Positions 55,531-64,000 of a DNA stretch of 64,000 nt are shown piece after piece. The number at the start of each line of letters is the position of its first letter. The stretch's first letter is position 1. Below the pieces are notes generated by a model that ran no database searches, was not told the origin of the DNA, and saw nothing but the letters and a program-made list of their open reading frames with translations. Position numbers and translations under genes: made by a program. Source of the stretch: UBA9926 sp018645765 (GTDB lineage: Bacteria; Pseudomonadota; Gammaproteobacteria; Pseudomonadales; Azotimanducaceae); assembly GCA_949372755.1 (NCBI GenBank), contig CASIBO010000005.1, positions 1-64,000 of the forward strand, read 5' to 3'.

Positions 55531-56823
55531 ATGAATATTGTAACTCGATTGTGCCCTAGGGTTTTAATGATCGTCATTTTGGCCTGGGGTAACCCACTCC
55601 TGGCCGATGACCTCGATACTCGAGTCGCCACCGTCCTGAAAGCGACTCCATTAATTGATGGCCATAATGATCTCCCATGGCAATACCATCGCCGAGTCAA
55701 CAATCACCTGCTACAACTCGATTTGGCTTCGGACCTAACCCAAATCGAGCGCCCCACTGACACCGACCTACCCAGACTCCGACGCGGCAGGGTCGGCGGC
55801 CTCTTTTGGTCTGTTTATATTCCGGTTGAAGAATATGGCGGCAAGCCCAGCGCCGTTCAGGCTGTGATGGATCAGATTGATTTGGTTAAGCGCCTAATCA
55901 ATCACTATGAGGATGACTTAGAACTCGCGCTTGATGCCAGCAGCATTCGCAGAATCCATAAAGCGGGGAAAATTGCGTCACTCATTGGCATGGAAGGCGG
56001 ACATTCGATCAACAACTCATTGGCCAGTCTCAGACAGCTTTATGAGCTAGGCGCCCGTTATATGACGTTAACGCACTCAAAGGGCCTGCTCTGGGCCGAC
56101 TCAGCAACCGACACCCCACGTCATGGTGGTCTAACCGGATTTGGCGAGCTGGTCGTTCTTGAGATGAACCGCCTCGGAATGATGGTCGATCTCTCTCATG
56201 TGTCCTTCGACACCATGCGGGACGCGCTGAGGGTGAGCCGGTCGCCCGTTATTTTTTCGCACTCTTCCGCCTATGCCGTTACACAGCATGCGCGCAATGT
56301 ACCCGATGATGTCTTGGCCCTTGTCGGCAAAAAGCGCGGGGTGGTGATGGTGAACTATTTGACCTCCTACGTCTCGGAACCGATGCGGTTGCACCGAGTT
56401 GCCTTGGAGCGGCATCAGGCGATGCTAAATCGCGACTATGAACCAGACGTCGCACGCGAACGCATGTCGCAATGGTCTGCGCTGCATCCAGCACCTGAGG
56501 TCACCTTGTTTGATGTCGCCGATCACATCGATCACATCAAAGCGGTCGCGGGGATCGAGGCCATCGGCTTGGGCGCAGACTTTGATGGCATGCCCCCTGG
56601 GCCAGTCGGCCTTGAGGACGTCTCCACCTACCCCGCCTTACTCAAAGAGCTCTTGATCAGGGGTTATAGCGACCAAGATATTGCAAAAATTGCAGGCGAA
56701 AATCTATTGCGGGTGATGACGGACGTTGAAGCCGTAGCCGCACGCCTGCAAACACTAGAAATGCCAAGGGATGATTTGCTGCATGAGATTGATCGAATGC
56801 ACTCAGCCCAAAAAACTCAATAA
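55531..56823 (+). CDS. Membrane dipeptidase (peptidase family M19)
   Basis: A 430-residue renal-dipeptidase-like zinc hydrolase, exported by a signal peptide (MNIVTRLCPRVLMIVILAWGNPLLA, cleaved after ALA-type residues near 25). Zinc-site residues are seen in LIDGHNDLPW (H45, D47), GMEGGHS, MVDLSHVSF and FSHSSAYAV. Family members split dipeptides and beta-lactam-like compounds in the periplasm or at the membrane. The stop overlaps the end of the next convergent gene by 7 bp. Confidence 0.93.
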   Translation: MNIVTRLCPRVLMIVILAWGNPLLADDLDTRVATVLKATPLIDGHNDLPWQYHRRVNNHLLQLDLASDLTQIERPTDTDLPRLRRGRVGGLFWSVYIPVEEYGGKPSAVQAVMDQIDLVKRLINHYEDDLELALDASSIRRIHKAGKIASLIGMEGGHSINNSLASLRQLYELGARYMTLTHSKGLLWADSATDTPRHGGLTGFGELVVLEMNRLGMMVDLSHVSFDTMRDALRVSRSPVIFSHSSAYAVTQHARNVPDDVLALVGKKRGVVMVNYLTSYVSEPMRLHRVALERHQAMLNRDYEPDVARERMSQWSALHPAPEVTLFDVADHIDHIKAVAGIEAIGLGADFDGMPPGPVGLEDVSTYPALLKELLIRGYSDQDIAKIAGENLLRVMTDVEAVAARLQTLEMPRDDLLHEIDRMHSAQKTQ

Positions 56824-57023
56824 TCCGTCCAAAGCGCTTCATTCTCATCGGTTAAAGAAACCTGGCAGCCATCTCCAAAACCCGATTCAACGCAGACTAC
56901 CATCGGCTGACAGCACACCTCGCAATCCTCAACGTATTGTTGATAGCCCGCCGTTTCATCGATCAATAATCGAATCCGAGCGCCGCAATAAGGACAACTG
57001 AGCTTATGGGGTGTAAGTTGCAT
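56817..57023 (-). CDS. CPXCG motif-containing small protein
   Basis: A 68-residue CPXCG-family protein starting MQLTPHKLSCPYCGARIRLLID, a family with two CXXC zinc-binding sets: CPYC near the start and CEVC near residue 41. GYQQYVEDCEVCCQPMVV completes the signature. Role unproven, likely zinc-binding. ATG 57023 is chosen; an ATG at 57050 is possible. It lies 23 bp downstream of the threonine-dehydratase-like gene on the same strand. Confidence 0.82.
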   Translation of the reverse strand: MQLTPHKLSCPYCGARIRLLIDETAGYQQYVEDCEVCCQPMVVCVESGFGDGCQVSLTDENEALWTDY

Positions 57024-57046
57024 AACGTCTCTTAGTTTCCGATAGA

Positions 57047-58042
57047 TCAACCTGATTCATAATCTACGAGCAAGGCAATCTCGTGTTCAATCTGCTGACT
57101 GGCGAGCAATAGCGGTCGCAAACGATCTAGATCCACATTACCCCCTGTGAGGATAATACCTACTTTCTGCCCTAAAAATACCGATCGATTCCGCATCACG
57201 ACAGCCAAAGCAACCGCACTACTCGGCTCAACCCACTGTTTGGTAAACTGCCAGATCAATTGCATCGCGAAGATCGTGTCGGCATCGGACGCCGTTAAGA
57301 TATCCGTCGTCCTTCGTTTAATGATTTCGAAATTTAAGACGCCCAAAGTCGTCTGTAAGCCATCGCAGATCGTGTCAGGGGTGTGTGCTAAAACACGTTC
57401 GCCGGTTGCAAAGGATCTTGCCGCGTCACTTGCGCCTTCGGGTTCGGCGCCATAAACCAACACGCGATCTCGCACCAAACAACTGCCAGCCAATAAGCCG
57501 CCGCCCCCGACGGGAACCACCACCGCATCAAGGTCTGGCGTCTGACGTTTAAACTCGAGCAGCGCGGTGCCTTGGCCCGCAATGATCAACGGCGCATCAA
57601 AGGGCGGCACGTACAAGGCACCCGTCCTGGCTGCAAGGGCCCTTAGAGCCTTTTCTCTGGCCTCAAGACTGTTATCACACTCAATTAAATGACCGCCAAA
57701 ATGGCCGACGAGGCGGCGTTTAACAGGACTCGCATTCTTGGGCATGACGATGTGCGCAGCAATGCCGCGTGCCCGCGCGGCCCGCGCAAGCGCCGCGCCA
57801 TGATTGCCGGATGAATGTGTACACACGCCACTCGCGAGTTCAGATAGCGGTTGGGCATAAACCATGTTGATTGCCCCACGCGCCTTAAAGGCGCCCCCGC
57901 GCTGCAAATGCTCACCCTTGAAGATCACTTCACAGCCTAACAATTGATTCAGCGCTTGACTGCTAAACACAGGCGTCTCAAACACGAAGGCCTTGATCCT
58001 AGAATAAGCAGCCCGAACATCAGATTCATCTAATTGCGGCAT
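57047..58042 (-). CDS. Threonine dehydratase / serine racemase-like PLP enzyme
   Basis: A 331-residue fold-type II PLP enzyme. The catalytic lysine is K53 in RGGAFKARGA, the phosphate-binding loop is PVGGGGLLAG and the substrate loop is HSSGNHGAALA. It may deaminate threonine/serine or racemise serine; sequence alone cannot say. No C-terminal regulatory ACT domain is present (331 residues). ATG 58042 follows GAGGGAATC, a good ribosome site. It is upstream of the CPXCG gene, probably in one operon. Confidence 0.88.
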   Translation of the reverse strand: MPQLDESDVRAAYSRIKAFVFETPVFSSQALNQLLGCEVIFKGEHLQRGGAFKARGAINMVYAQPLSELASGVCTHSSGNHGAALARAARARGIAAHIVMPKNASPVKRRLVGHFGGHLIECDNSLEAREKALRALAARTGALYVPPFDAPLIIAGQGTALLEFKRQTPDLDAVVVPVGGGGLLAGSCLVRDRVLVYGAEPEGASDAARSFATGERVLAHTPDTICDGLQTTLGVLNFEIIKRRTTDILTASDADTIFAMQLIWQFTKQWVEPSSAVALAVVMRNRSVFLGQKVGIILTGGNVDLDRLRPLLLASQQIEHEIALLVDYESG

Positions 58043-58138
58043 GATTCCCTCAGACCCACATCTATCCTTTTTCACCGGATCAAGCTCCGCGTTGACCTTG
58101 GTGCCTCAAAGACCAGCGCCTTTAAAAAAAAATTAGCG

Positions 58139-59806
58139 CTAGCCCCCTTTAGACCAGCTATCCCGAAGCCCTACAATTTCGTTGTAACAGACCGAGCCTT
58201 CGTCTTCGGCTGCTTCATCCAAAATAAAATAACCCTCTCGCTCAAACTGAAATCGCGTGTCTTGAGGCTGATTTTTCAGACTGACTTCCGCAAACCCTTG
58301 GAAGACGCTGCGAGAATTGGCATTAATCAAATCACGATAGTCCTCGTCAACCGCATCTGGAAACGGTACCGAGAACAAGGGTTCAAAACGATGAAAAACA
58401 GCGGGCATATTCTCCGAGGCTGAAACCCAGTGGATTACACCCCGAATTTTTCGATCGGGCGGATTAACGCCCAGGGTCTCGGGATCATAAACCCCATGAA
58501 TTTCAAGGATGTCGTCATGATCTCCCATCACCACTGATTCGGCTTTGATGACGTAGCCGCCGCGCAATCGCACCTCGCCCTGTAACACCAACCGCTTATA
58601 TTTTCGATTGGCCTCCATCTGGAAGTCGGCTCGGTCAATAAAAATTTCTCGCGTAAACGGGACCGATCGCTGCCCCATGTCAGGGTCTTTAGGATGATTC
58701 TGAACGGTCAACCAAATAGTTTCTGATTCAGGCAAGTTGGTAATGACAACTTTTATGGGATCAAGCACCGCCATGGCTCTGGGCGCGGTGGGCTCGAGTG
58801 CTTCTCGAACACAGCTTTCTAAGAGTGCCAACTCAACATTGTTATCGCTTTTGGTAATGCCGATCCGTCGACAAAAATCTCGAATCGCTTGCGGCGGATA
58901 GCCTCGACGACGCATGCCGGCAATTGTTGGCATCCTCGGATCATTCCAACCTTCAACCAGACTTTCATCAACCAGTTGTTTTAGTTTGCGTTTACTGGTG
59001 ACCGTATATTGTAAATTCAATCGAGAAAACTCGATCTGCTGCGGCCGACCTGGCACCTCCAACTGCGCTAAAACCCAGTCATAGAGCGGGCGATGATCTT
59101 CGAACCCAGTATCGCACAAGGAATGCGTGATCTCCTCGATGGCATCCGAGATACAGTGAGTGTAATCGTACAATGGGTAAATGCACCACTGATCCCCAGT
59201 TTCATGATGCGTGACGTGGCGGATCCGATAAATGCTGGGGTCTCGCAGGTTCATATTGCCAGACGCCATATCAATTTTTAGCCGCAGGACATGCGCGCCA
59301 TCTGGAAATTCACCGGCGCGCATCCTGGCAAAGAGATCTAGATTCTCAGCAACAGACCGATCCCGGTAGGGGCTGTTACGACCCGGTTCTGTGAGCGTGC
59401 CGCGATACGAACGGATGCTGTCAGCATCGAGGGAGTCGACATAGGCCTTCTCAGCCTGAATCAATTGCACGGCATATTCGTACAAGACGCCAAAATAATC
59501 CGAGGCATTTTTTTGTTCTGCCCAGGTAAATCCCAGCCAAGTGATGTCCTCTCGCATCGCGTGGGTAAACGCGACATCCTCTTTGATCGGATTGGTGTCA
59601 TCAAACCGAAGGTTTGTTGTACCCAAAAAATCCTTCGCCAAACCAAAATTGAGGCAAATAGCTTTAGCGTGTCCAATATGCAGAAAGCCGTTGGGCTCTG
59701 GTGGGAAACGCGTCTTGACCCGCCCACCATGCTTTCCGCTGGCTTGATCGCCTGCAATAATGGTCGAGATAAAATTCGCGGGATACCGCTCAGAATCATT
59801 TAACAT
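58139..59806 (-). CDS. glnS: Glutaminyl-tRNA synthetase
   Basis: A 555-residue class I synthetase joining glutamine to tRNA(Gln) with ATP. The HIGH motif is at 43-46 in PPEPNGFLHIGHAKA. The KMSKS-like motif reads VTSKRK in LQYTVTSKRKLKQLV. Anticodon-binding domains follow. GlnS is typical of gamma- and betaproteobacteria, which supports the taxon. ATG 59806 is chosen because the extension to 59848 adds no family residues. It follows the TSUP gene by 7 bp on the same strand and may be co-transcribed. Confidence 0.96.
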   Translation of the reverse strand: MLNDSERYPANFISTIIAGDQASGKHGGRVKTRFPPEPNGFLHIGHAKAICLNFGLAKDFLGTTNLRFDDTNPIKEDVAFTHAMREDITWLGFTWAEQKNASDYFGVLYEYAVQLIQAEKAYVDSLDADSIRSYRGTLTEPGRNSPYRDRSVAENLDLFARMRAGEFPDGAHVLRLKIDMASGNMNLRDPSIYRIRHVTHHETGDQWCIYPLYDYTHCISDAIEEITHSLCDTGFEDHRPLYDWVLAQLEVPGRPQQIEFSRLNLQYTVTSKRKLKQLVDESLVEGWNDPRMPTIAGMRRRGYPPQAIRDFCRRIGITKSDNNVELALLESCVREALEPTAPRAMAVLDPIKVVITNLPESETIWLTVQNHPKDPDMGQRSVPFTREIFIDRADFQMEANRKYKRLVLQGEVRLRGGYVIKAESVVMGDHDDILEIHGVYDPETLGVNPPDRKIRGVIHWVSASENMPAVFHRFEPLFSVPFPDAVDEDYRDLINANSRSVFQGFAEVSLKNQPQDTRFQFEREGYFILDEAAEDEGSVCYNEIVGLRDSWSKGG

Positions 59807-59813
59807 AGTTCCC

Positions 59814-60566
59814 CTAAACCAGCAGCGCTGCCAAGCAGCTTGTCGCAACCATTATAACCAGAATTCGGCGCAACACAGTCTCGCTTAACCTAATCGTGAC
59901 CCGAACACTCGCCCAAGCACCCAGCATTGAACCCAGAGCAAGGATCCCGCCAGTTACCCAAAGAACTTGACCTTGCGCCGCAAAAATCAACAGCGCAACC
60001 CCGCTGAAGACGCCTGTACAAACCAACTTTAAAGCATTTGATCGCACTAGATCGTATTGCAACACACCCGAAAGGACAGCAACCAAAATGAACCCCACCC
60101 CGGCTTGAATAAAACCGCCATAAAGACCCGCGCCAAACAGACTGAGCCATCCGGCGAGACCCAATCTTTGATCAGCCGAGCTTGTCACGAGCGCCTTCGT
60201 TGCGATTGTTTTGGGCAGCAGCAGCGAGATTGCAACCATCACCATCACGAACAGCAAGATCGGCTTCAACCAAACATTCGGTAAGAACGAGGCGCAGAGC
60301 GCGCCCACTGCGGCGCCCAGGATCGTTGGGAGCAAGACCCCTGCAAGCCCAGATCGATCTAGCTGACCGGCTTGGTCAAACCCTTTCGCACCAGTGATGG
60401 ATTGCGCCAATACTGCGACCCGATTAGTGCCATTGGCTATATCAGCCGGAATCCCCATCATCATCAGCGCTGGCAACGTCAACATTGAACCGCCGCCCGC
60501 CATCGTGTTGATGAAGCCGCTGAGCGTCCCAACCGTCAACAGGAGCACAATCTCTATCGTGGTCAC
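59814..60566 (-). CDS. Sulfite exporter TauE/SafE family (TSUP) permease
   Basis: A 250-residue membrane protein with about seven to eight hydrophobic helices in the TauE/SafE pattern. It begins IEIVLLLTVGTLSGFINTMAGGGSMLTLPALMMMGI, with the family repeat GFIQAGVGFILVAVLSGVLQ halfway through. It may export sulfite or organosulfur compounds; substrate not known. It overlaps the end of the beta-propeller gene by 4 bp and glnS starts 7 bp after it, so three genes are probably one operon. Confidence 0.9.
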   Translation of the reverse strand: MTTIEIVLLLTVGTLSGFINTMAGGGSMLTLPALMMMGIPADIANGTNRVAVLAQSITGAKGFDQAGQLDRSGLAGVLLPTILGAAVGALCASFLPNVWLKPILLFVMVMVAISLLLPKTIATKALVTSSADQRLGLAGWLSLFGAGLYGGFIQAGVGFILVAVLSGVLQYDLVRSNALKLVCTGVFSGVALLIFAAQGQVLWVTGGILALGSMLGAWASVRVTIRLSETVLRRILVIMVATSCLAALLV

Positions 60567-61528
60567 GGCAATGAAGCCTCTTTTTGCCCAACCGCCGCAT
60601 CCAGAGACACTTCAAAGACCGCCCCAGCTTCATTCACAACCCACAGTCTTTGGTCGTCTAGCCAAGTGATGGCCTCGACCTGCCCCATGAGATAGGGTGT
60701 TAAATCGAGGGTTTGATGAGACTCTGACAACCAGGCATCACCACTGCTTGGCCTTGGAAAGAGCCACAGATCGCGGGAACCAAGAACCGCAAGACGCTCG
60801 CCGTTGGGCGACAGCGCCGCGCCGGTCACCATAAATAACGTTGATAGACTATCCACCTGTTTCAGTTCATTGGGCCGGTCAGACTCAGCATCGGTTAATC
60901 GATACAAATCACCCCCAGGTTCAAAGGTCCCGATGCGGCCAGCAACCCGGTGTTTCGTAATCAGATACAACTGCCCCGCATCAACGAAGAGGGCTTCACT
61001 ATCGTAATGCCAGTTTTCAGCAGGAAATAATTGCTGATCCGGATACGCAACCGGGATATAACGCATTGCCCGCGTTTTCTCGATCACCCTTGGATTAAAT
61101 TGCGGGACCTTGTAAACGCCAAGATCGCGTCGAGCATTACCGTTGTTACCTGTATCGGCGATGTAAAGCCAATCCGCATCCGAGGCAATATCCTCCCAGT
61201 CATAATGCGCTGCCAGCTCGATGGCATGCCCCGGCCAAGGCCGGCGCCCTGGCCGTGACTGTTGGCCGTGGAAGGGTAAAAATTCAGGGTAGATCACGTC
61301 GCCTTGACGGTCGATGGCAAAAACCCGGGCCTCATCACCACTATCGTTGTGCACCCAAAACACCCCCTCAAAGCGTTGACTGCGAGAAATTCCGCTCACC
61401 TCCTGCAGGGCTGGGTAATTGATTTTAAATTTTGGGGTCACCTGCCAGGTCGTCTCTTGGCCAGCTAACAGATCAAAGCTTGCGCCCCAGCAAAAACCCA
61501 GTATCCCCATCATGCATTTCTGAATCAC
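60563..61528 (-). CDS. Exported beta-propeller-like protein, function unknown
   Basis: A 321-residue protein with a possible N-terminal signal (MGILGFCWGASFDLLAG). The rest has repeated propeller-like blades: VSGISRSQRFEGVFWVHNDSG, WEDIASDADWLYIADTGNNGN, EALFVDAGQLYLITKH and AITWLDDQRLWVVNEAG. HNDSG and DTGNNG are loop motifs common in NHL-like or esterase-like propellers. No catalytic motif is obvious. A binding or scaffold role is only a guess. It starts the propeller-TSUP-glnS set, overlapping TSUP by 4 bp. Confidence 0.72.
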   Translation of the reverse strand: MIQKCMMGILGFCWGASFDLLAGQETTWQVTPKFKINYPALQEVSGISRSQRFEGVFWVHNDSGDEARVFAIDRQGDVIYPEFLPFHGQQSRPGRRPWPGHAIELAAHYDWEDIASDADWLYIADTGNNGNARRDLGVYKVPQFNPRVIEKTRAMRYIPVAYPDQQLFPAENWHYDSEALFVDAGQLYLITKHRVAGRIGTFEPGGDLYRLTDAESDRPNELKQVDSLSTLFMVTGAALSPNGERLAVLGSRDLWLFPRPSSGDAWLSESHQTLDLTPYLMGQVEAITWLDDQRLWVVNEAGAVFEVSLDAAVGQKEASLP

Positions 61529-61656
61529 GTCTCATTCCTTTCACGAAAATCAAACTTTTCAAACCGCCTTAACGGCGTAATTTAATGTTTTTTTAGCTGC
61601 CAAAGATATGCGTTTAGCACTATATTGCAAGCAAGACGTCCTCAAAAAACCTATCC

Positions 61657-62490
61657 TTGAGCACTCAAGCGCCATTTTTAATGACGAAGAGTGGGCGTAG
61701 GCGGCACTCAAAATTATTCAACGCCGCCAAAGTCGAACAATTGTGTCATCAAATCGCACGGATGGCATGGTCCATGCGAGCACGTTTTATGTGGAATCTA
61801 GTGCCAATCGCTGACGCCGTGAGTCGAGCCCAGCGAACGGGCGCGCAGCCTAATTTACCGGCACTGTTACTGGCTGATCTTGGCGACAATGTCGGCGCCG
61901 GCGGGCCCGGGAACACGCTCTGGTTGCTTGAGGCGCTGCATAAAGCCAAAACCGAAGGCGTGGTAATCGGTAGCTTTTTTGACCCTACTTTGGCGGCGAT
62001 GGCGGTAGATGCCGGCGCCGGATCAAGAATCGATGCCCGCTTTCACGGAGACAATTGGGACGGTGCCGCGCCGGTTTACTCTGTTGAGGCGGCTCTAGTG
62101 CAGGCAACGCATCCTGGAATATTTTATATTTCCACGGGCCCACTGTCTGGTATGCGAGTCAATGCCGGCCCTATCTGCCTCCTGGACCTGGACGGCCTGA
62201 AGGTTTTAGTCACCAGTCGCCGCCCGATCGTCTGGCCAGATCCAACGCTATTGTCGGCGCTAGGTGTTGATGTTCGTTTGATTCGGACCTTGGTTTTAAA
62301 ATGCCGGTCGAACTATCGAGCGGTCTTCGACCAATATTTCACCGCCGATCAAATGGTAGAAGTGGATACGCCTGGCAGGACCTCACCCGTGCTAACGCGC
62401 CATCAATGGCAACGCCTACCCAGGCCCTCCTACCCGCTTGACCTGGATTGCGAGTGGCTGGACGAGCCGGACGGCTCAGATCCCGATTGA
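61657..62490 (+). CDS. Stand-alone MlrC C-terminal domain protein (M81 family), N-terminally short
   Basis: A 277-residue protein from TTG 61657 that matches only the C-terminal half of MlrC (M81) metallopeptidases, normally about 500 residues. LADLGDNVGAGGPGNT is the family motif. VVIGSFFDPTLAAMAVDAGAGSRIDARFHG and VLVTSRRPIVWPDPTLLSALGVD follow, and the ending VDTPGRTSPVLTRHQWQRLPRPSYPLD is intact. The N-terminal DUF1485 domain is missing; upstream bases 61530-61656 hold no such sequence. It may be a remnant or a real small protein. Function unknown; MlrC itself breaks down linear microcystin. Confidence 0.75.
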   Translation: MSTQAPFLMTKSGRRRHSKLFNAAKVEQLCHQIARMAWSMRARFMWNLVPIADAVSRAQRTGAQPNLPALLLADLGDNVGAGGPGNTLWLLEALHKAKTEGVVIGSFFDPTLAAMAVDAGAGSRIDARFHGDNWDGAAPVYSVEAALVQATHPGIFYISTGPLSGMRVNAGPICLLDLDGLKVLVTSRRPIVWPDPTLLSALGVDVRLIRTLVLKCRSNYRAVFDQYFTADQMVEVDTPGRTSPVLTRHQWQRLPRPSYPLDLDCEWLDEPDGSDPD

Positions 62491-62687
62491 TGAAAAAGAT
62501 TATCACAATCGCAAACAGGTGCCTTTCCCTCTAGAGCAACCATCACCCATGACACGCGGCTGCGTTTCGCGGGCAAGCCCGTAAAAATGTGCTACGCACC
62601 GGCCGATTTCCGAGGATAACGCTTCTCCCAGAACCTTGCCCAGCTTAAGCCATTGCAGAAAAAATCTGCCAACCGTCTTTGAGACGT

Positions 62688-63266
62688 TTAAAAATAGGCA
62701 TTTTCTGTAACGGAGTGATCCGTGACATCACGAACCGCTGTTAACTGCGGCAGGGTCTCGAGCAGGGTCTTCTCAACACCATCTTTCAAGGTCACATCAA
62801 CCATACCGCAACCTTGACACCCGCCACCGAACTGCAACACCGCGACATTGTCTTCAACGATCTCGATGAGACTGACCATACCGCCATGGCTAGCTAGGCT
62901 AGGATTGATCTGGCTATGTAGCACGTAATTAATCTGATCTTCCAAAGGACTGTCATCCGACACCTTCGGCACTTTTGCATTCGGCGCCTTGATGGTGAGC
63001 TGGCCGCCCATTCGATCTTCTGCATAGTCGACGAGTGCCTCTTCCAAGAACGGCTCACTTCTCGCATCGATGTAGCCATCGAACTGCTCGTAAGCCACTT
63101 TAATATCATCCTCTTGAGCTTCTTCCGGACGACAATAGGCAATACACGTTTCGGCCATGGGCGTGCCTGGCTCGGTAATAAAAACCCTTACCCCTATATC
63201 CTTGGCTTCTTGCTTGGCCAAAAGACCGGCTAAGTAGGTTTGAGCTGACTCTGTAATTGTAACCAT
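62688..63266 (-). CDS. nfuA: Fe/S biogenesis protein NfuA
   Basis: A 192-residue NfuA. The N-terminal A-type-like (degenerate ErpA/IscA) domain begins MVTITESAQTYLAGLLAKQEAK. The C-terminal Nfu domain has the cluster motif GGGCQGCGMVDVTLKDG with C150 and C153. NfuA carries [4Fe-4S] clusters to apo-proteins under oxidative stress or low iron in E. coli. It starts at ATG 63266, is convergent with the MlrC-like gene and divergent from metH. Confidence 0.95.
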   Translation of the reverse strand: MVTITESAQTYLAGLLAKQEAKDIGVRVFITEPGTPMAETCIAYCRPEEAQEDDIKVAYEQFDGYIDARSEPFLEEALVDYAEDRMGGQLTIKAPNAKVPKVSDDSPLEDQINYVLHSQINPSLASHGGMVSLIEIVEDNVAVLQFGGGCQGCGMVDVTLKDGVEKTLLETLPQLTAVRDVTDHSVTENAYF

Positions 63267-63456
63267 GATTTTTCATCACCCTTGGGTTCATGAACTGACC
63301 GCGGCCTGTTTCGCACCGCCGCGCCCGACGATCGTATCATACGTCAGCGCCCTCAGATTCGCTAGCGATGCAATCGGCTTGCAGTCTCTAAAATCCGCTG
63401 ATCCCGTCCTTGATCCAAGCCCAAAGCAGTGCGTTCTAAGCCCTAAGCCTTCAAAC

Positions 63457-63475
63457 ACATGAATTTTCCTCATGT
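63457..63475 (+). promoter_or_regulatory. Inverted repeat upstream of metH
   Basis: ACATGA-N7-TCATGT is a perfect 6-bp dyad centred about 85 bp before metH. It sits in the 284-base divergent gap with nfuA and may be an operator, for example for a methionine regulator. No MetR or MetJ consensus is matched exactly. Confidence 0.45.
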
Positions 63476-63550
63476 CATAGGCGACAATTCTTCAGAAGGC
63501 TGATCGGGTCGTTTTGGTAAACTGCCCGCTTCGCCCACCTAGGAAGATTT

Positions 63551-64000
63551 ATGACGACCTCCCCCGCCGCGCCGTCAATTGCCGCAATCCTTAAAGAGCG
63601 CATCCTCGTTATGGATGGCGCCATGGGAACCGCGATTCAAGAATTGAGGCTTGACGAATCCGACTTCCGAGGCGAGCGATTTAAAGACGCGACCAGCGAT
63701 TTAAAAGGCAACAATGAACTGCTGACCCTCACTCGACCTGAGGTCATTCAAAAAATTCATTTGGATTATCTGCTCGCTGGCGCGGATATCCTGGAAACCA
63801 ACACGTTTACGGCCAACACGGTGTCCCAGGCCGACTTCGGCACGGAGGACCTTGTGTATGAACTCAACTACGCATCGGTCAAGCTGGCCCAAGCGGCCAT
63901 TGCCGAGTTGCAGGTCGATCAACCCGATCGGATCTGCTTCGTTGCCGGCGCGATTGGCCCAACAACGCGCTCCGCGAGCCTTTCGCCTGATGTGAACGAT
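63551..64000 (+). CDS. metH: Cobalamin-dependent methionine synthase, N-terminal part (cut at window end)
   Basis: The first 150 codons of MetH, cut off by the window. ATG 63551 follows AGGAAGATTT. The homocysteine-binding barrel begins AAILKERILVMDGAMGTAIQELRLDESDFRGERF, then GADILETNTFTANTVSQADFG and VAGAIGPTTRSASLSPDVND, all hallmarks of methionine synthase. The full protein (about 1200 residues) would also bind methyltetrahydrofolate, B12 and SAM. With B12 use it supplies methionine from homocysteine. Confidence 0.95.
   Translation, partial: MTTSPAAPSIAAILKERILVMDGAMGTAIQELRLDESDFRGERFKDATSDLKGNNELLTLTRPEVIQKIHLDYLLAGADILETNTFTANTVSQADFGTEDLVYELNYASVKLAQAAIAELQVDQPDRICFVAGAIGPTTRSASLSPDVND

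Overview
The window looks like chromosome from a free-living, probably marine gammaproteobacterium with roughly 50-55% GC. Supporting features are a GlnRS, NfuA, a general secretion pathway (T2SS) operon, an ETF/ETF-QO electron-transfer system, an ImuA/ImuB/DnaE2 SOS mutasome and E. coli-like LexA boxes. This taxonomic reading is inference. I see no rRNA, tRNA, prophage, insertion sequence or CRISPR array.

Layout. 1-6413 (minus): a very large secreted parallel beta-helix / Ig-like repeat protein made of three near-identical ~2.1 kb tandem units. Several frameshifts break the reading frame, and the gene runs off the left edge into a Ca-binding TSP3-like segment. 7.1-10.3 kb: thiol/redox genes, namely a DsbA/FrnE-like protein with TGA at the first Cys of its CPWC site, a FAD oxidoreductase with one frameshift, and a glutathione S-transferase. 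10.3-14.9 kb: an unknown Cys-rich small ORF, an unknown wHTH protein, an enoyl-CoA hydratase, alanine dehydrogenase with a divergent Lrp regulator, and a nitroreductase. 14.9-18.6 kb: an unusual 22-bp tandem repeat array, a LexA box, imuA-imuB, and a glutathione peroxidase with in-frame TGA at the catalytic selenocysteine position. 18.8-30.1 kb: TrmH-type methyltransferase, DUF4397 lipoprotein, dehydrogenase, TauD-like dioxygenase, cupin, CoA-transferase/Nudix/enoyl-CoA hydratase, SlyD-like PPIase, YaiI, CurA-like reductase and thymidine kinase. 30.3-35.3 kb: a second LexA box, a 14-bp repeat array, dnaE2 and a MATE transporter. 35.5-43.1 kb (minus): gspEFGHIJKLM. 43.4-46.9 kb: LysR regulator, pyrB, cysK, ogt-like gene. 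47.0-50.6 kb: etfBA and a divergent ETF-QO gene. 50.7-64 kb: DUF1285, SRPBCC, CDF transporter, alpha/beta hydrolase, glyA, M19 dipeptidase, CPXCG protein, threonine-dehydratase-like enzyme, beta-propeller/TSUP/glnS cluster, a stand-alone MlrC C-terminal domain, nfuA and the start of metH.

How the genes work together. imuA-imuB and dnaE2 form one SOS-induced error-prone polymerase system, here split into two loci 12.7 kb apart. Each locus has a perfect CTGT-N8-ACAG LexA box and each has its own tandem repeat array. The ETF genes and ETF-QO pass electrons from acyl-CoA and other dehydrogenases to ubiquinone, which fits the enoyl-CoA hydratases and CoA-transferase nearby.

The most notable result is two independent genes whose in-frame TGA falls exactly on a redox-active Cys/Sec position (UPWC in the FrnE-like protein, NLASQUG in glutathione peroxidase). 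This implies a selenocysteine-decoding organism. ORF callers would truncate both proteins and lose their active sites.
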